Shown here one piece after another: positions 7,301 to 15,409 of a stretch of DNA of 64,000 nt. The stretch lies in NCBI GenBank assembly GCA_934338065.1, contig CAKRGX010000002.1:1-64000 (forward strand). Reading direction: 5' to 3'. This DNA is from an uncultured Eubacterium sp. Its GTDB lineage: Bacteria > Bacillota > Clostridia > Lachnospirales > Lachnospiraceae. Under the pieces are notes generated by a model. It saw only the letters and a program-made list of their open reading frames with translations, searched no databases and had not been told where the DNA came from. Within the stretch, counting starts at the first letter, position 1, and the number at the start of each line of letters is the position of its first letter. The translations under genes were made by a program, and so were the position numbers.

Positions 7301-9585
7301 TTATGAACGGATTGTTAGATGGATTAAATGACAAACAAAAAGAGGCGGTTCTCCATTTTGAGGGACCGCTCCTTATTTTAGCTGGGGCAGGTTCCGGAAA
7401 AACACGCGTGCTTACTCACCGCATTGCTTATCTGATTGAGGAGCACCAGATAAGTCCCTATAATATTTTAGCATTGACTTTTACAAATAAAGCAGCCAAC
7501 GAAATGCGTGAACGCGTAGACCGGATTGTAACGTATGGTGCCCAAAATATCTGGGTCAGTACCTTTCATTCTACGTGTGTACGTATTTTACGCCGCTATA
7601 TTGATCATTTGGGCTATGACCGCAGTTTTACGATCTACGACAGTGATGACCAGCGTGCCCTCATGAAAGATATCTGCAAACATTTGAATATTGACACAAA
7701 GAAATACAAGGAAAAAACATTTTTAAATGCCATCTCAAAGGCAAAAGACGAATTGCAGACACCGGAACAATATGCCGATACTGTTGCAAAAGAATATAAC
7801 AAAAAAATCTTTGGCACTGTTTATAAAGAATATCAAAAACGTCTGAAGCAGAACAATGCTCTTGACTTTGATGATCTCATCATGCTGACTGTCCGGTTAT
7901 TCCGTTCCAATGCGGAGATTCTCGACTATTATCAACAGCGTTTTCAGTTCATTCTGGTAGATGAGTATCAGGATACCAACACAGCACAATTTACTTTGCT
8001 GAGTCTGCTGGCCAGCCGTTATCAGAATCTTTGTGTTGTAGGCGATGATGACCAGTCAATTTACAAATTCCGCGGAGCAAACATTTACAATATTCTTAAT
8101 TTTGAAAAAATATTTCCTGCCACTAAAGTCATTCGTCTGGAACAAAACTACCGGTCTACCAAAAATATATTAACAGCCGCAAACGAAGTGATCAAAAATA
8201 ATTCTATGCGCAAAGAAAAGGCTCTATGGACAGAGTCAGAAGAAGGACAGCCGATTTCATACGGCCGGTATGATACCGAGTATGAAGAAGCACAGGGAAT
8301 TGCCGGTGATATTCATAAACAGCATCTTGAGGGACGCCCATATTCAGACTTTGCTATTTTATATCGTACCAACGCACAATCCCGTGTGTTTGAAGAAAAA
8401 CTGGTGTATGAAGGTATCCCTTACCGCATCATTGGTGCCATCAACTTCTATGCACGCAAGGAAATCAAGGACTTATTATGTTATTTAAAAACAGTTAATA
8501 ACAGTGCCGATGATATTGCGATCAAACGTATTATAAATATTCCCAAACGCGGCATTGGCCAGACTACGATAGGAAGGATAACGGATTATGCACTGTCAAA
8601 TGAAATTTCATTCTATCAGGCACTTACCCACATTGATGAGATTCCCGGATGCAACAGAGCCAGTGCCAATGTAACATCCTTTGTCAGTTTTATTGAGCAG
8701 TTGCGAAGTAATCTCCGCACGGATACCTATTCATTAGAAGATCTCATCCATGAAATCATTAATACCACAGGTTATGTGCGCGATCTTGAAGCAGAGGATT
8801 CTCCGGAAGCTCAGGCAAGAATTGACAATATTGATTCTTTATTAAATAAAATCGTACAATATGAAGAGGAAAGTGCAGAAGAAGCGCCAACCCTGAATGG
8901 ACTTTTAGAAGAAATTGCTTTGGTAGCCGATATTGATACCGTTTCAGAAGATACCGATCAGGTTCTGCTTATGACCATACACAGCGCAAAAGGGCTTGAA
9001 TTTCCTTATGTTTATATGAGCGGTATGGAAGAAAATATTTTTCCCGGCGCTGCTGCTGTCTTTGGTGATGACCCTGACGAAATGGAAGAAGAACGTCGCT
9101 TATGCTATGTTGGTATCACCCGGGCAAAAGAAAAATTAACAATGACCAGTGCGAATCAACGCATGAAAAATGGTGATATTACCTTTAACCGTCCATCCCG
9201 TTTTATTAATGAAATTCCACGGTACCTGATCAAACAGACTTATGGTGCAGTTCCGCCAAAAACTATTTTTTCCGGAAACATGACAGAATCAGCCGGCAGC
9301 TCTGCAGCATCCTTTTCTGTGTCAGGAGCGCGCATGTATTCAAAAAACAAAAAGAACCCTTTTGCCGACAATCCTTATATTCAGAAAGGAATGTCCCACT
9401 CTTCTTCCATGAACGAGCCGGACTATCAGACAGGGGACAAAGTCTCACATTTTAAATTTGGTACCGGTACTGTGACGTCGATTCAAAAACTGGAAAATGA
9501 TTATGAAGTCGTTGTATCTTTTGATGATTTTGGCCAGCGCAAATTACGTTCTTCGTTTGCTAGATTAACAAAACTTTCTCAATAA
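7297..9585 (+). CDS. pcrA: ATP-dependent DNA helicase PcrA/UvrD
   Basis: A superfamily 1A 3'-5' helicase of 762 residues used in nucleotide excision repair and clearing of protein or RNA polymerase from DNA. Visible motifs in order are Walker A AGAGSGKT, motif Ia TFTNKAANEM, Walker B VDEYQDTN, motif III GDDDQSIYKFRGA, motif IV LEQNYRST, motif V TIHSAKGLEFPYVY and motif VI CYVGITRAKE. The C-terminus (about 705-762, YQTGDKVSHFKFGTGTV) is the Tudor-like RNA-polymerase-contacting domain of PcrA. The start overlaps the DUF1836 stop codon; a second ATG at 7303 is an equally possible start. Confidence 0.97.
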   Translation: MIMNGLLDGLNDKQKEAVLHFEGPLLILAGAGSGKTRVLTHRIAYLIEEHQISPYNILALTFTNKAANEMRERVDRIVTYGAQNIWVSTFHSTCVRILRRYIDHLGYDRSFTIYDSDDQRALMKDICKHLNIDTKKYKEKTFLNAISKAKDELQTPEQYADTVAKEYNKKIFGTVYKEYQKRLKQNNALDFDDLIMLTVRLFRSNAEILDYYQQRFQFILVDEYQDTNTAQFTLLSLLASRYQNLCVVGDDDQSIYKFRGANIYNILNFEKIFPATKVIRLEQNYRSTKNILTAANEVIKNNSMRKEKALWTESEEGQPISYGRYDTEYEEAQGIAGDIHKQHLEGRPYSDFAILYRTNAQSRVFEEKLVYEGIPYRIIGAINFYARKEIKDLLCYLKTVNNSADDIAIKRIINIPKRGIGQTTIGRITDYALSNEISFYQALTHIDEIPGCNRASANVTSFVSFIEQLRSNLRTDTYSLEDLIHEIINTTGYVRDLEAEDSPEAQARIDNIDSLLNKIVQYEEESAEEAPTLNGLLEEIALVADIDTVSEDTDQVLLMTIHSAKGLEFPYVYMSGMEENIFPGAAAVFGDDPDEMEEERRLCYVGITRAKEKLTMTSANQRMKNGDITFNRPSRFINEIPRYLIKQTYGAVPPKTIFSGNMTESAGSSAASFSVSGARMYSKNKKNPFADNPYIQKGMSHSSSMNEPDYQTGDKVSHFKFGTGTVTSIQKLENDYEVVVSFDDFGQRKLRSSFARLTKLSQ

Positions 9586-9613
9586 TTTTATACTATCATA
9601 TTGGATTACGCAG

Positions 9614-9642
9614 TTGTATATTTCCTTGTAACATGGTATACT
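9614..9642 (+). promoter_or_regulatory. promoter of the small membrane protein gene
   Basis: TTGTAT (9614-9619), a 17-bp spacer and TATACT (9637-9642) lie 35 bp upstream of the ATG at 9678. Confidence 0.6.
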
Positions 9643-9677
9643 ATATTGTAGTATTTTATTAATCGTGGAAAGGACGG

Positions 9678-9959
9678 ATGACTATGTCAGGAAAATTTGA
9701 AGAAATTATGAATAATGCAAAGATTGTGGAGTTATTAAATAAGAAAAAAGCAGAGGAAGAAAGCAAAAATTTTGTTTTATGGTTATTAGCTATCGTTGGT
9801 GCTGTTGCCGCTGTCGCCGCTATTGCTTTTGCTGTTTACCGCTATATGAATCCTAAATACGCTGATTTTGATGGCGAATTTGATTATGATGAATTTGAAG
9901 ATGATTTTGAGGATGATGATATTGAAGATGATGACGTATATGTAAAACCTGCGAAATAA
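9678..9959 (+). CDS. small single-pass membrane protein with acidic C-terminal tail
   Basis: A 93-residue protein. An N-terminal amphipathic, charged segment (NAKIVELLNKKKAEEESKN) is followed by one membrane helix at about 32-54 (FVLWLLAIVGAVAAVAAIAF). The C-terminal tail is almost wholly Asp/Glu (DYDEFEDDFEDDDIEDDD). A GGAAAGGACGG site precedes ATG 9678; the next Met is two codons on. It has its own promoter and a terminator at 10018. It resembles short Lachnospiraceae membrane proteins that carry DUF labels; no function can be assigned. Confidence 0.8.
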   Translation: MTMSGKFEEIMNNAKIVELLNKKKAEEESKNFVLWLLAIVGAVAAVAAIAFAVYRYMNPKYADFDGEFDYDEFEDDFEDDDIEDDDVYVKPAK

Positions 9960-10017
9960 TATCTGCAACCGAGCAACGGAAATCGTAAACAATCAAATAA
10001 TATTTAACTGAAAGCAT

Positions 10018-10064
10018 GGCACAGCCGACGGAAATTTTCCTGAAAGCTGTGCCTTAATTTTTTG
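10018..10064 (+). terminator. intrinsic terminator of the small membrane protein gene
   Basis: The stem GGCACAGC (10018-10025) / GCTGTGCC (10046-10053) is followed by TTAATTTTTT. The 184 bp between it and the DegV stop codon hold no gene, only short inverted repeats such as GTATTGG/CCAATAC (10099-10125) and a T-rich stretch near 10200. Confidence 0.7.
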
Positions 10065-10248
10065 CTATGAAGTTTTATGTAGAAACTTAGCGAGCAGTGT
10101 ATTGGGATAGCAACGCTGCCAATACCGAATTTATGAAGACAACATTCTCGGCAAATTATCCGATGAGCGATATTCTCGTATGGCAAGCGAATGATTGATT
10201 TTCTTTTTTTATTTACAAGAAAGTTCTATTACATAGCCGATCCATCTT

Positions 10249-11130
10249 TTATTGCAGTTCATCTACAATCTTACAAATAGCAGCAGCCAATGCTCCCGGT
10301 CCAACGTGACAGGAAACACTTAAAGATAATGGATCCATGGCACGGATCTTATGACCGGGGAATTCTCGTTCCAGTTCCTCTTTAAACACCTTTGCCTCTG
10401 TGCCATCTGCCGAATAAGCAACCTGAATATCAAATTTCTCACCGTTTGGATCGTGAAATCGGTCTTCAAAGTCCTTTCGTACTGCCTTGATCATAGTAGC
10501 TTTTGCCTGTTTCAATGTTTTAACCTTAGCATATGCATCCAGCTTTTCTCCCTGAATCTGCAGCACAGGCTTGATGCGCAGCACAGTACCGATTGCCGCA
10601 GCGGCTGGTGTGATACGGCCACCCTTTTTCAAATAAGATAACGTATCTACCATAATATAAATACTGGATTCAAATTTCTCCCGTAACAGAATATCACGAA
10701 TCTGCGCACCATCGTATCCTTTTTCAGCCAGTTCGATTGCATCCAGAACCGATCTGCGCTGGGTAACGGATATCCTCTGATTGTCAATAACAAAAACCTT
10801 TCCTGCATAAGTTTCTTCAAAAGACAACATCGTTGCTGTTCCGCATGAACTGCTCAGTCCACTGGACATTGGAATATATACGATCTCATCATACTCTTCC
10901 AAAACCTCATCCCACAAATTCATCAGCGTATCCGGCGACGGCTGGGATGTCGTAACATCTGCTCCCTTGGCCAGATATTCATAAAATTCATGCTGGCTCA
11001 TACTTATGTCTTCCAGATAGGTTTCATCGTTCACAAAAAAAGGCATTGGTACGACATGAATCCCCATTTCTTTTGCCTGATCCTGCGTAATACCACTATT
11101 ACTATCTGTAATGACGGCTACTTTTTTCAT
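10249..11130 (-). CDS. DegV family fatty-acid-binding protein
   Basis: A 293-residue DegV/FakB-type protein; relatives bind a fatty acid and present it to the FakA kinase for phospholipid synthesis. Family marks are VAVITDSNSGIT at the N-terminus, TTSQPSPDTLMNLWDEV, the ligand-site motif PMSSGLSSSCGTA, and the C-terminal HVGPGALAAAI. The reading frame extends 13 codons upstream, but ATG 11130 has a GGGAGATGGAGCA site and the promoter -10 sits at 11175-11170. Which lipid it binds cannot be told. It is a single-gene transcript. Confidence 0.92.
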   Translation of the reverse strand: MKKVAVITDSNSGITQDQAKEMGIHVVPMPFFVNDETYLEDISMSQHEFYEYLAKGADVTTSQPSPDTLMNLWDEVLEEYDEIVYIPMSSGLSSSCGTATMLSFEETYAGKVFVIDNQRISVTQRRSVLDAIELAEKGYDGAQIRDILLREKFESSIYIMVDTLSYLKKGGRITPAAAAIGTVLRIKPVLQIQGEKLDAYAKVKTLKQAKATMIKAVRKDFEDRFHDPNGEKFDIQVAYSADGTEAKVFKEELEREFPGHKIRAMDPLSLSVSCHVGPGALAAAICKIVDELQ

Positions 11131-11169
11131 TGCTCCATCTCCCTCTTCATTCAATACAATATGCTTCAT

Positions 11170-11198
11170 ATCATACTATTTTTCGTCGTTTTTGTCAA
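11170..11198 (-). promoter_or_regulatory. DegV gene promoter
   Basis: TTGACA (11198-11193), a 17-bp spacer and TATGAT (11175-11170) on the minus strand, inside the last codons of the preceding ECF S-component gene. Confidence 0.65.
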
Positions 11199-11883
11199 CA
11201 AGCCAATACTTTGTCTGCACCCGTCCAATCTTCTTCAAAATTGGTTTTCTCAAAAGGAAAAGGAAAACCGCAGTTGAAAAAGCAAACAGCAGATCAAAGG
11301 GAACGGCCGCAGCATAGATAGCAATCACTTGTGAAGCCGTAATAACCTGCGAGGTAAAAAAGATTGTATTAAGGTCAACAATTCCTCCGTAAAGGAAGAA
11401 AACAGATAAAAAACCATATAATGTAACCTGCCATCCTGAATATTTTCTTCCGCAAAACAAAAGTCCTGCCATTGCACCAATAATTCCAAGCGCAAACATC
11501 TGAAAAGGAGTCCAGGATCCTTGTCCAAAATAAAAATTTGATACAAAGGCACTCACTGCTCCTGTCACAAACCCAACTTCTGTGCCAAAAGCGATTCCGG
11601 CTAAAATAACAATGGCTGCGATAGGTTTGATCTGCGGAAGGAAAAAGAAAGCAATGCGCGAACCAATAGCAAGCGCACACAATGAGGCGATCATGGTTAA
11701 TAAGATGGCACTTGGCTTTCCTGACTCAAAATGAATAAAGAAACCAATCAGTCCGACCATAATAATGCCCAATGCTGTATAATAATAGGTTTCTCCTTTA
11801 GCAATCAGCACTTCATATGCCAGCAGGCACAGACAAATCGGTATGAGCAGTATCATAAGACTATTTTTTCTTAGCATATTCAT
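11176..11883 (-). CDS. ECF transporter substrate-binding (S) component, predicted cobalamin (CbrT-like)
   Basis: A 235-residue integral membrane protein with about six hydrophobic helices and the S-component signature layout: a charged or aromatic helix, Gly/Ala-rich helices (GTEVGFVTGAVSAFVSNFYFG) and a long final helix. It would bind the vitamin and toggle with EcfT. It is the last gene of a four-gene operon and overlaps the ATPase gene by 23 bp. The sequence alone does not name the substrate. The operon's DUF4430 gene and the cobalamin riboswitch on the divergent transcript point to B12 or a corrinoid precursor, as for CbrT-type S components. That is inference; another vitamin is possible. 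Confidence 0.85.
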   Translation of the reverse strand: MNMLRKNSLMILLIPICLCLLAYEVLIAKGETYYYTALGIIMVGLIGFFIHFESGKPSAILLTMIASLCALAIGSRIAFFFLPQIKPIAAIVILAGIAFGTEVGFVTGAVSAFVSNFYFGQGSWTPFQMFALGIIGAMAGLLFCGRKYSGWQVTLYGFLSVFFLYGGIVDLNTIFFTSQVITASQVIAIYAAAVPFDLLFAFSTAVFLFLLRKPILKKIGRVQTKYWLVDKNDEK

Positions 11884-13381
11884 TTACATCCTGTTCTATT
11901 ATAATATGTGGCTCCAACTGCCCGCAAACACGGTGAAGTGAAGTCGTATAAAACTGATTTCCCTCAAAAAATTGACGTGTGTTCTCCAATGCCACAATTT
12001 CCCCTTCAAACATCATGCCAACGACATCGGCAATCCGTGCTGCAAATTCCATATCATGGGATACAACAATCACTGTTTTGTTCCGTTTTTTCAAAAGCTT
12101 AAGTTGTTCCAATAATGTTTCTTTCCTTGTCATGTCAAGACCTTTTGTTGGTTCATCCAAAAGATAACACTCTGCTTCTGACGATAGTATTTTGCACAAA
12201 GCAAGCCGCTGTCTCTCACCCCCGGACAGATCCGATGGATGTCTCTGCATAAGGCCTTCTAACTTCCATAGTATCTTATTATCATCTGTCACACCTTTCA
12301 GCTCCTGCTGCACCGTGTCTTCCAAAAAAAGATACGCCGGATTTTGTGGCAGATAACATACCGGACCATTAAGCCCTTTTATTTTTCCTTCAAAGGGAGC
12401 CAGGATTCCTGCCAGTACGCGCAGGAACGTAGTTTTTCCACTTCCATTACTGCCCACCAGACAAGTAATCATTCCCAATGGTATGTTACAGGAACAGGAA
12501 TTCAAAATATTTTTTCCTTTTTTTTCAAAACGAAGAGATAACTTTTTACATTCAATATAAGATTCCGTTTTCTTCGGTAATGCTTTCTGACATTTTTCCC
12601 GTTCCGCACTCTCATATTCCTGTTCAAAAGCAAGACGGGCTTCCTTTTTAGTCAGCACAACCTTATCCGAAAAAAGTTTCATATAAAAAGGAAAGAAAAT
12701 ATCGTATTTTGTTCCACGTAATTCGCAATAAACCTTGCGCGGATTTCCACTTGCAGCAATTCTTCCCTCTTCCATAACAAGCATCTGATCTGCATAAGGC
12801 ACGATATCTTCCAGTCGCTGCTCTGCTATAATGATCGTTGTTCCATACTCTTCACTAATACGGTACAGCAGCTCATATAACTGACGTGCGGCTATCGGAT
12901 CAAGCTGGCTCGTCGGCTCATCTAAAAGCATAAGCTGTGGATTCATCGCCATACCGGAAGCCACATTTAAGATTTGTTTTTCGCCTCCGCTCAAATCCAT
13001 CGTATCACGTTTCCATATACTCTCCAGTCCAAAATGTGTAACGATTTCCGCCAGACGTCTTCTCATCCGGGTCTTTGGCACACCCATATTTTCAAGTCCA
13101 AATACAATCTCATATTCCACGCGGTCCGTTATGATCTGTGATTCCGGATTCTGCCAGACATAGGCCGTCTGCTCTGCACGATTGGAAAGTATTCCTTCTT
13201 CTCTGCCCTTCCATCCACTCTGTTTCATCAATTGACGCAGAAGTGTTGTCTTGCCACATCCCGATGTTCCGACTATGAGATTGATTGTTCCCTTTTCGAT
13301 CTGCCATTGCCCGATAGAAACCGCCGGTTTTGTCTGTTCCGGGTAATAGAATTTGTAATCTTCTGCCTCCACAAGAACCAT
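11861..13381 (-). CDS. ECF transporter ATPase, two fused ABC domains (EcfA-EcfA')
   Basis: A 506-residue protein with two complete ABC nucleotide-binding domains in one chain. Domain 1 (about 1-235) has Walker A GTSGCGKTT, signature LSGGEKQ and Walker B LMLLDEP. Domain 2 (about 275-490) has Walker A GSNGSGKTT, signature LSGGERQRLALC and Walker B CYLLDEPTKGLD. Fused A-A' units are typical of dedicated (group I) ECF systems, including predicted B12 importers of the CbrU kind. An ATG at 13381 follows GGAGGAATGTAA. It begins inside the EcfT gene (109-bp out-of-frame overlap) and its 3' end overlaps the S-component start. Confidence 0.93.
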   Translation of the reverse strand: MVLVEAEDYKFYYPEQTKPAVSIGQWQIEKGTINLIVGTSGCGKTTLLRQLMKQSGWKGREEGILSNRAEQTAYVWQNPESQIITDRVEYEIVFGLENMGVPKTRMRRRLAEIVTHFGLESIWKRDTMDLSGGEKQILNVASGMAMNPQLMLLDEPTSQLDPIAARQLYELLYRISEEYGTTIIIAEQRLEDIVPYADQMLVMEEGRIAASGNPRKVYCELRGTKYDIFFPFYMKLFSDKVVLTKKEARLAFEQEYESAEREKCQKALPKKTESYIECKKLSLRFEKKGKNILNSCSCNIPLGMITCLVGSNGSGKTTFLRVLAGILAPFEGKIKGLNGPVCYLPQNPAYLFLEDTVQQELKGVTDDNKILWKLEGLMQRHPSDLSGGERQRLALCKILSSEAECYLLDEPTKGLDMTRKETLLEQLKLLKKRNKTVIVVSHDMEFAARIADVVGMMFEGEIVALENTRQFFEGNQFYTTSLHRVCGQLEPHIIIEQDVNEYAKKK

Positions 13382-14181
13382 TTACATTCCTCCTTTCCAC
13401 GCAGCCAGACAGGCATGCCAAAATAAACAATATACAGCAGCCATTGCTGCCACGATAGATGTGTGATATAAATACTTGGGAAATAACGTACCGATATCAA
13501 TCCGAATATCTTCATTCTGATAAGATATCCCAGCATACAACAGACCAGCCCCACCATAGTCCAGTCCTGCCACGCCATCTCCATTCCCCAATAATGAGAA
13601 CGATTCCTTTCACCATACTGTTTCTGCTTCATAGCTATGCTTCGTTCAACTGACTCCTCCATACCCATTCCAAATAAAGCAGACCACACTTTGGGACGAT
13701 TTCCCTGTAACCGGGTAATTTCTTTAAAATCTCTCTTTACCTTGGGTACCATACGGAGAATCATGGAAAAAAGCATAGAAAAGGCAGGAAGTCGCTTTCC
13801 CATCAGTGCCATGATTTTCTCTGACGTCATATAATAGCTAAAGCACGAAAACAGATTTACGGATGCAATTAAAAGAAGGACCATATGACCTCCATAAAGA
13901 ACCGCTTCCTTTGTAATACGTGTATCACCGAGTTCAAATAATACAGTTACCCCCCGGTGATTGAATAACGGATTGATGACGAGACACAAAGCAGCGGCTC
14001 CAATGCAGTATAGCAGAGAACGCAGGCACTGACGCCCTCCTATCTGGAAGAAACGACAGACAAGCAGACAAATAACTGCCACTATATATAAAGTCGGATG
14101 ACCTGCCATAAGAAGCATAAGAAATGCTGTTATATAATATCCTGCTGTCACAAGCGGATGCCGTTTCATAAAACTATCCAT
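13273..14181 (-). CDS. ECF transporter transmembrane (T) component
   Basis: A 302-residue EcfT/CbiQ-family membrane protein that couples the ATPase to the S component. Hydrophobic helices cover the first 150 residues. The coupling-helix region contains SMILRMVPKVKRDFKEITRLQ and later SVERSIAMKQKQYGERNR, corresponding to the two Ala-Arg-Gly-type motifs that touch the ATPases; the usual A-R-G is degenerate here. Two more hydrophobic segments follow (TMVGLVCCMLGYL, WLLYIVYFGMPVWL). The family normally ends near KEECKW. Here about 30 further basic residues run on inside the ATPase gene, a 109-bp overlap that suggests loss of an earlier stop. It starts 14 bp after the DUF4430 gene. Confidence 0.9.
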   Translation of the reverse strand: MDSFMKRHPLVTAGYYITAFLMLLMAGHPTLYIVAVICLLVCRFFQIGGRQCLRSLLYCIGAAALCLVINPLFNHRGVTVLFELGDTRITKEAVLYGGHMVLLLIASVNLFSCFSYYMTSEKIMALMGKRLPAFSMLFSMILRMVPKVKRDFKEITRLQGNRPKVWSALFGMGMEESVERSIAMKQKQYGERNRSHYWGMEMAWQDWTMVGLVCCMLGYLIRMKIFGLISVRYFPSIYITHLSWQQWLLYIVYFGMPVWLRGKEECKWFLWRQKITNSITRNRQNRRFLSGNGRSKREQSIS

Positions 14182-14195
14182 ATCTTCACATTCTC

Positions 14196-14978
14196 CTAGT
14201 ATCGATAATCATAAAAGAAGGTGACCTCATCTCCTTTTTTTACCTGATAACTACTGCATCCAACTCCCGGCAGGATGCCATTTACCTTGTATTTCCATCC
14301 ACTTTCATCGCCACAATCAAACTCATACAGATTTCCTATTCCTTTTACGTAATAGGTTCCATAAACCGGCGTGTATTCTGCATCAAGGGCTATATTCTGT
14401 TCCTTACAGATACGCTTCAGAATATCATAAACCGTCTCCCCGTCAGATACAGCCTGCTCTCCCTGATAATAGCAACCGGAAGAAGGAATGATTTCTTCTA
14501 TGCCATCTTTCCAAAGTTCTTTATGATTCATGATCGCATTGCACTGGATCGTAAAAGAGATATGATCGGTCTCTTTTACCGAATCAGTCGGAACAGCCGT
14601 CTCCACCGGCAGAGGCTCAGGAGTTTTTTTTGCTGCCTGTTTTTTTACCTTTTTTGAAGGATCTTCTTTTTCGGTTTTTTTGACATTCTTTTTTTTCTCT
14701 TTTTTTACCGGAGCCCCGGAACTGACCGGCTTTGTAACAGCAGGTGATTTTATCTTTTTCTTTTTTTCCGGCATCGCTGTCTGTATAGCCGCTGGCTGTA
14801 TCGCCGGCCCGGTAACTGCTTTGCCGGTGCTGACATCCGGAAAAACAATATCTTCTTCGGATGCATAAGACATGTCTTCGTTTCTCTGATGCTGTATAAG
14901 CACTCGTCCCACCATCAGACCAATCAGCCCAAGACAAATTATGATGCAGAGTAAGATTCCTTTACGATTCCACTTCAT
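14196..14978 (-). CDS. membrane-anchored DUF4430 (transcobalamin beta-domain-like) protein
   Basis: A 260-residue first gene of the ECF operon. An uncleaved-looking membrane anchor (about 8-27, ILLCIIICLGLIGLMVG) is followed by a Lys/Pro-rich spacer (about 70-135) and an extracytoplasmic DUF4430 domain (about 140-260). Family marks are SDGETVYDILKRI, YVKGIGNLYEFDCGDESGW, KYKVNGILPGVGCSSYQVKK and GDEVTFFYDYRY. DUF4430 is structurally related to the C-terminal beta domain of transcobalamin and intrinsic factor, so it may hold the corrinoid close to the importer. ATG 14978 has an AGGAGAGCAGAA site. Ligand and role are inferred from family and from the operon with ecfT, ecfA and ecfS. Confidence 0.87.
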   Translation of the reverse strand: MKWNRKGILLCIIICLGLIGLMVGRVLIQHQRNEDMSYASEEDIVFPDVSTGKAVTGPAIQPAAIQTAMPEKKKKIKSPAVTKPVSSGAPVKKEKKKNVKKTEKEDPSKKVKKQAAKKTPEPLPVETAVPTDSVKETDHISFTIQCNAIMNHKELWKDGIEEIIPSSGCYYQGEQAVSDGETVYDILKRICKEQNIALDAEYTPVYGTYYVKGIGNLYEFDCGDESGWKYKVNGILPGVGCSSYQVKKGDEVTFFYDYRY

Positions 14979-15008
14979 TTCTGCTCTCCTTGTATTTTTC
15001 TCTCAACA

Positions 15009-15037
15009 GAGTAACAAATAATAGACAAATCTGTCAA
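15009..15037 (-). promoter_or_regulatory. candidate weak promoter of the ECF operon
   Basis: TTGACA (15037-15032) with a 17-bp spacer and a poor -10 TTACTC (15014-15009) on the minus strand. It overlaps the divergent riboswitch promoter. No riboswitch is seen on this strand. Confidence 0.3.
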
Positions 15038-15050
15038 GTGTTGCTATAAT
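15022..15050 (+). promoter_or_regulatory. extended -10 promoter of the cobalamin-riboswitch transcript
   Basis: TAGACA (15022-15027), a 17-bp spacer and TATAAT (15045-15050), with TGC just before the -10 (extended -10). Transcription should start near 15057, about 20 nt before the riboswitch. Confidence 0.75.
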
Positions 15051-15077
15051 GTGGAACGATGGTATAAATAATATTAG

Positions 15078-15240
15078 TAACCATACGGTTCTCGCAAGAG
15101 ATTAATAGGGAAGACGGTGTGAGTCCGTCACAGCCCCCGCTGCCGTATCACAGGAGAGACAGAATGATATGCCACTGACTTAAGTTGGGAAGGTATTCTG
15201 TCTTGCTGATCGTTAAGTCGGAAGACCTGCCCTATGGTGT
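15078..15240 (+). promoter_or_regulatory. cobalamin (B12) riboswitch
   Basis: A plus-strand RNA with the conserved cobalamin riboswitch blocks in order: AATAGGGAAGACGGTGTGAG, then TCCGTCACAGCCCCCGCTGC, GCCACTGACTTAAGTTGGGA and AAGTCGGAAGACCTGCC. The closing P1 stem is visible as ACCATA (15080-15085) with TATGGT (15233-15238). It lies 20 nt after a strong promoter and 170 nt before a secreted DUF4430 protein gene on the same strand. Binding of adenosyl- or other cobalamin should shut the downstream genes. The 430-bp gap between the divergent genes (14979-15409) is accounted for by the two promoters, this element and its expression platform. Confidence 0.93.
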
Positions 15241-15301
15241 GAAATATGACCTTTCGGAGGGAGAGGAAATGTTCTGACTATGTTTTTCTTAGTCATCACA
15301 G

Positions 15302-15350
15302 GTCTTTCTGCGCCCATTTCAGGAATTATTTCCAGGCAAGAAGGACTTTT
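15302..15350 (+). terminator. candidate riboswitch-controlled terminator
   Basis: GTCTTTCT (15302-15309) pairs with AGAAGGAC (15339-15346), with one G-U pair, and a short inner GGAA/TTCC hairpin. TTTTCTT follows. A second small hairpin, GACTA/TAGTC, lies at 15276-15294. A strong Shine-Dalgarno-like GGAGGGAGAGGAA at 15256-15268 precedes only a two-codon frame (ATG TTC TGA). Control could be by termination or by RNA folding around this site; the sequence does not settle which. Confidence 0.4.
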
Positions 15351-15409
15351 CTTGTATTGCCACTATACCACCAAAAAATACGCAATACGCGAGAAAGAAG
15401 GTTTTTTCC

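Noticed and set aside
13382..13591. frameshift splitting the EcfT gene, with the end encoded in the neighbouring frame
   Set aside because: The main frame keeps the expected hydrophobic helices up to KEECKW; the other frame has no better match and simply ends at the ATPase ribosome site.
14979..15080. cobalamin riboswitch controlling the ECF operon on the minus strand
   Set aside because: All conserved riboswitch blocks read on the plus strand, and the minus leader is only about 30-50 nt.
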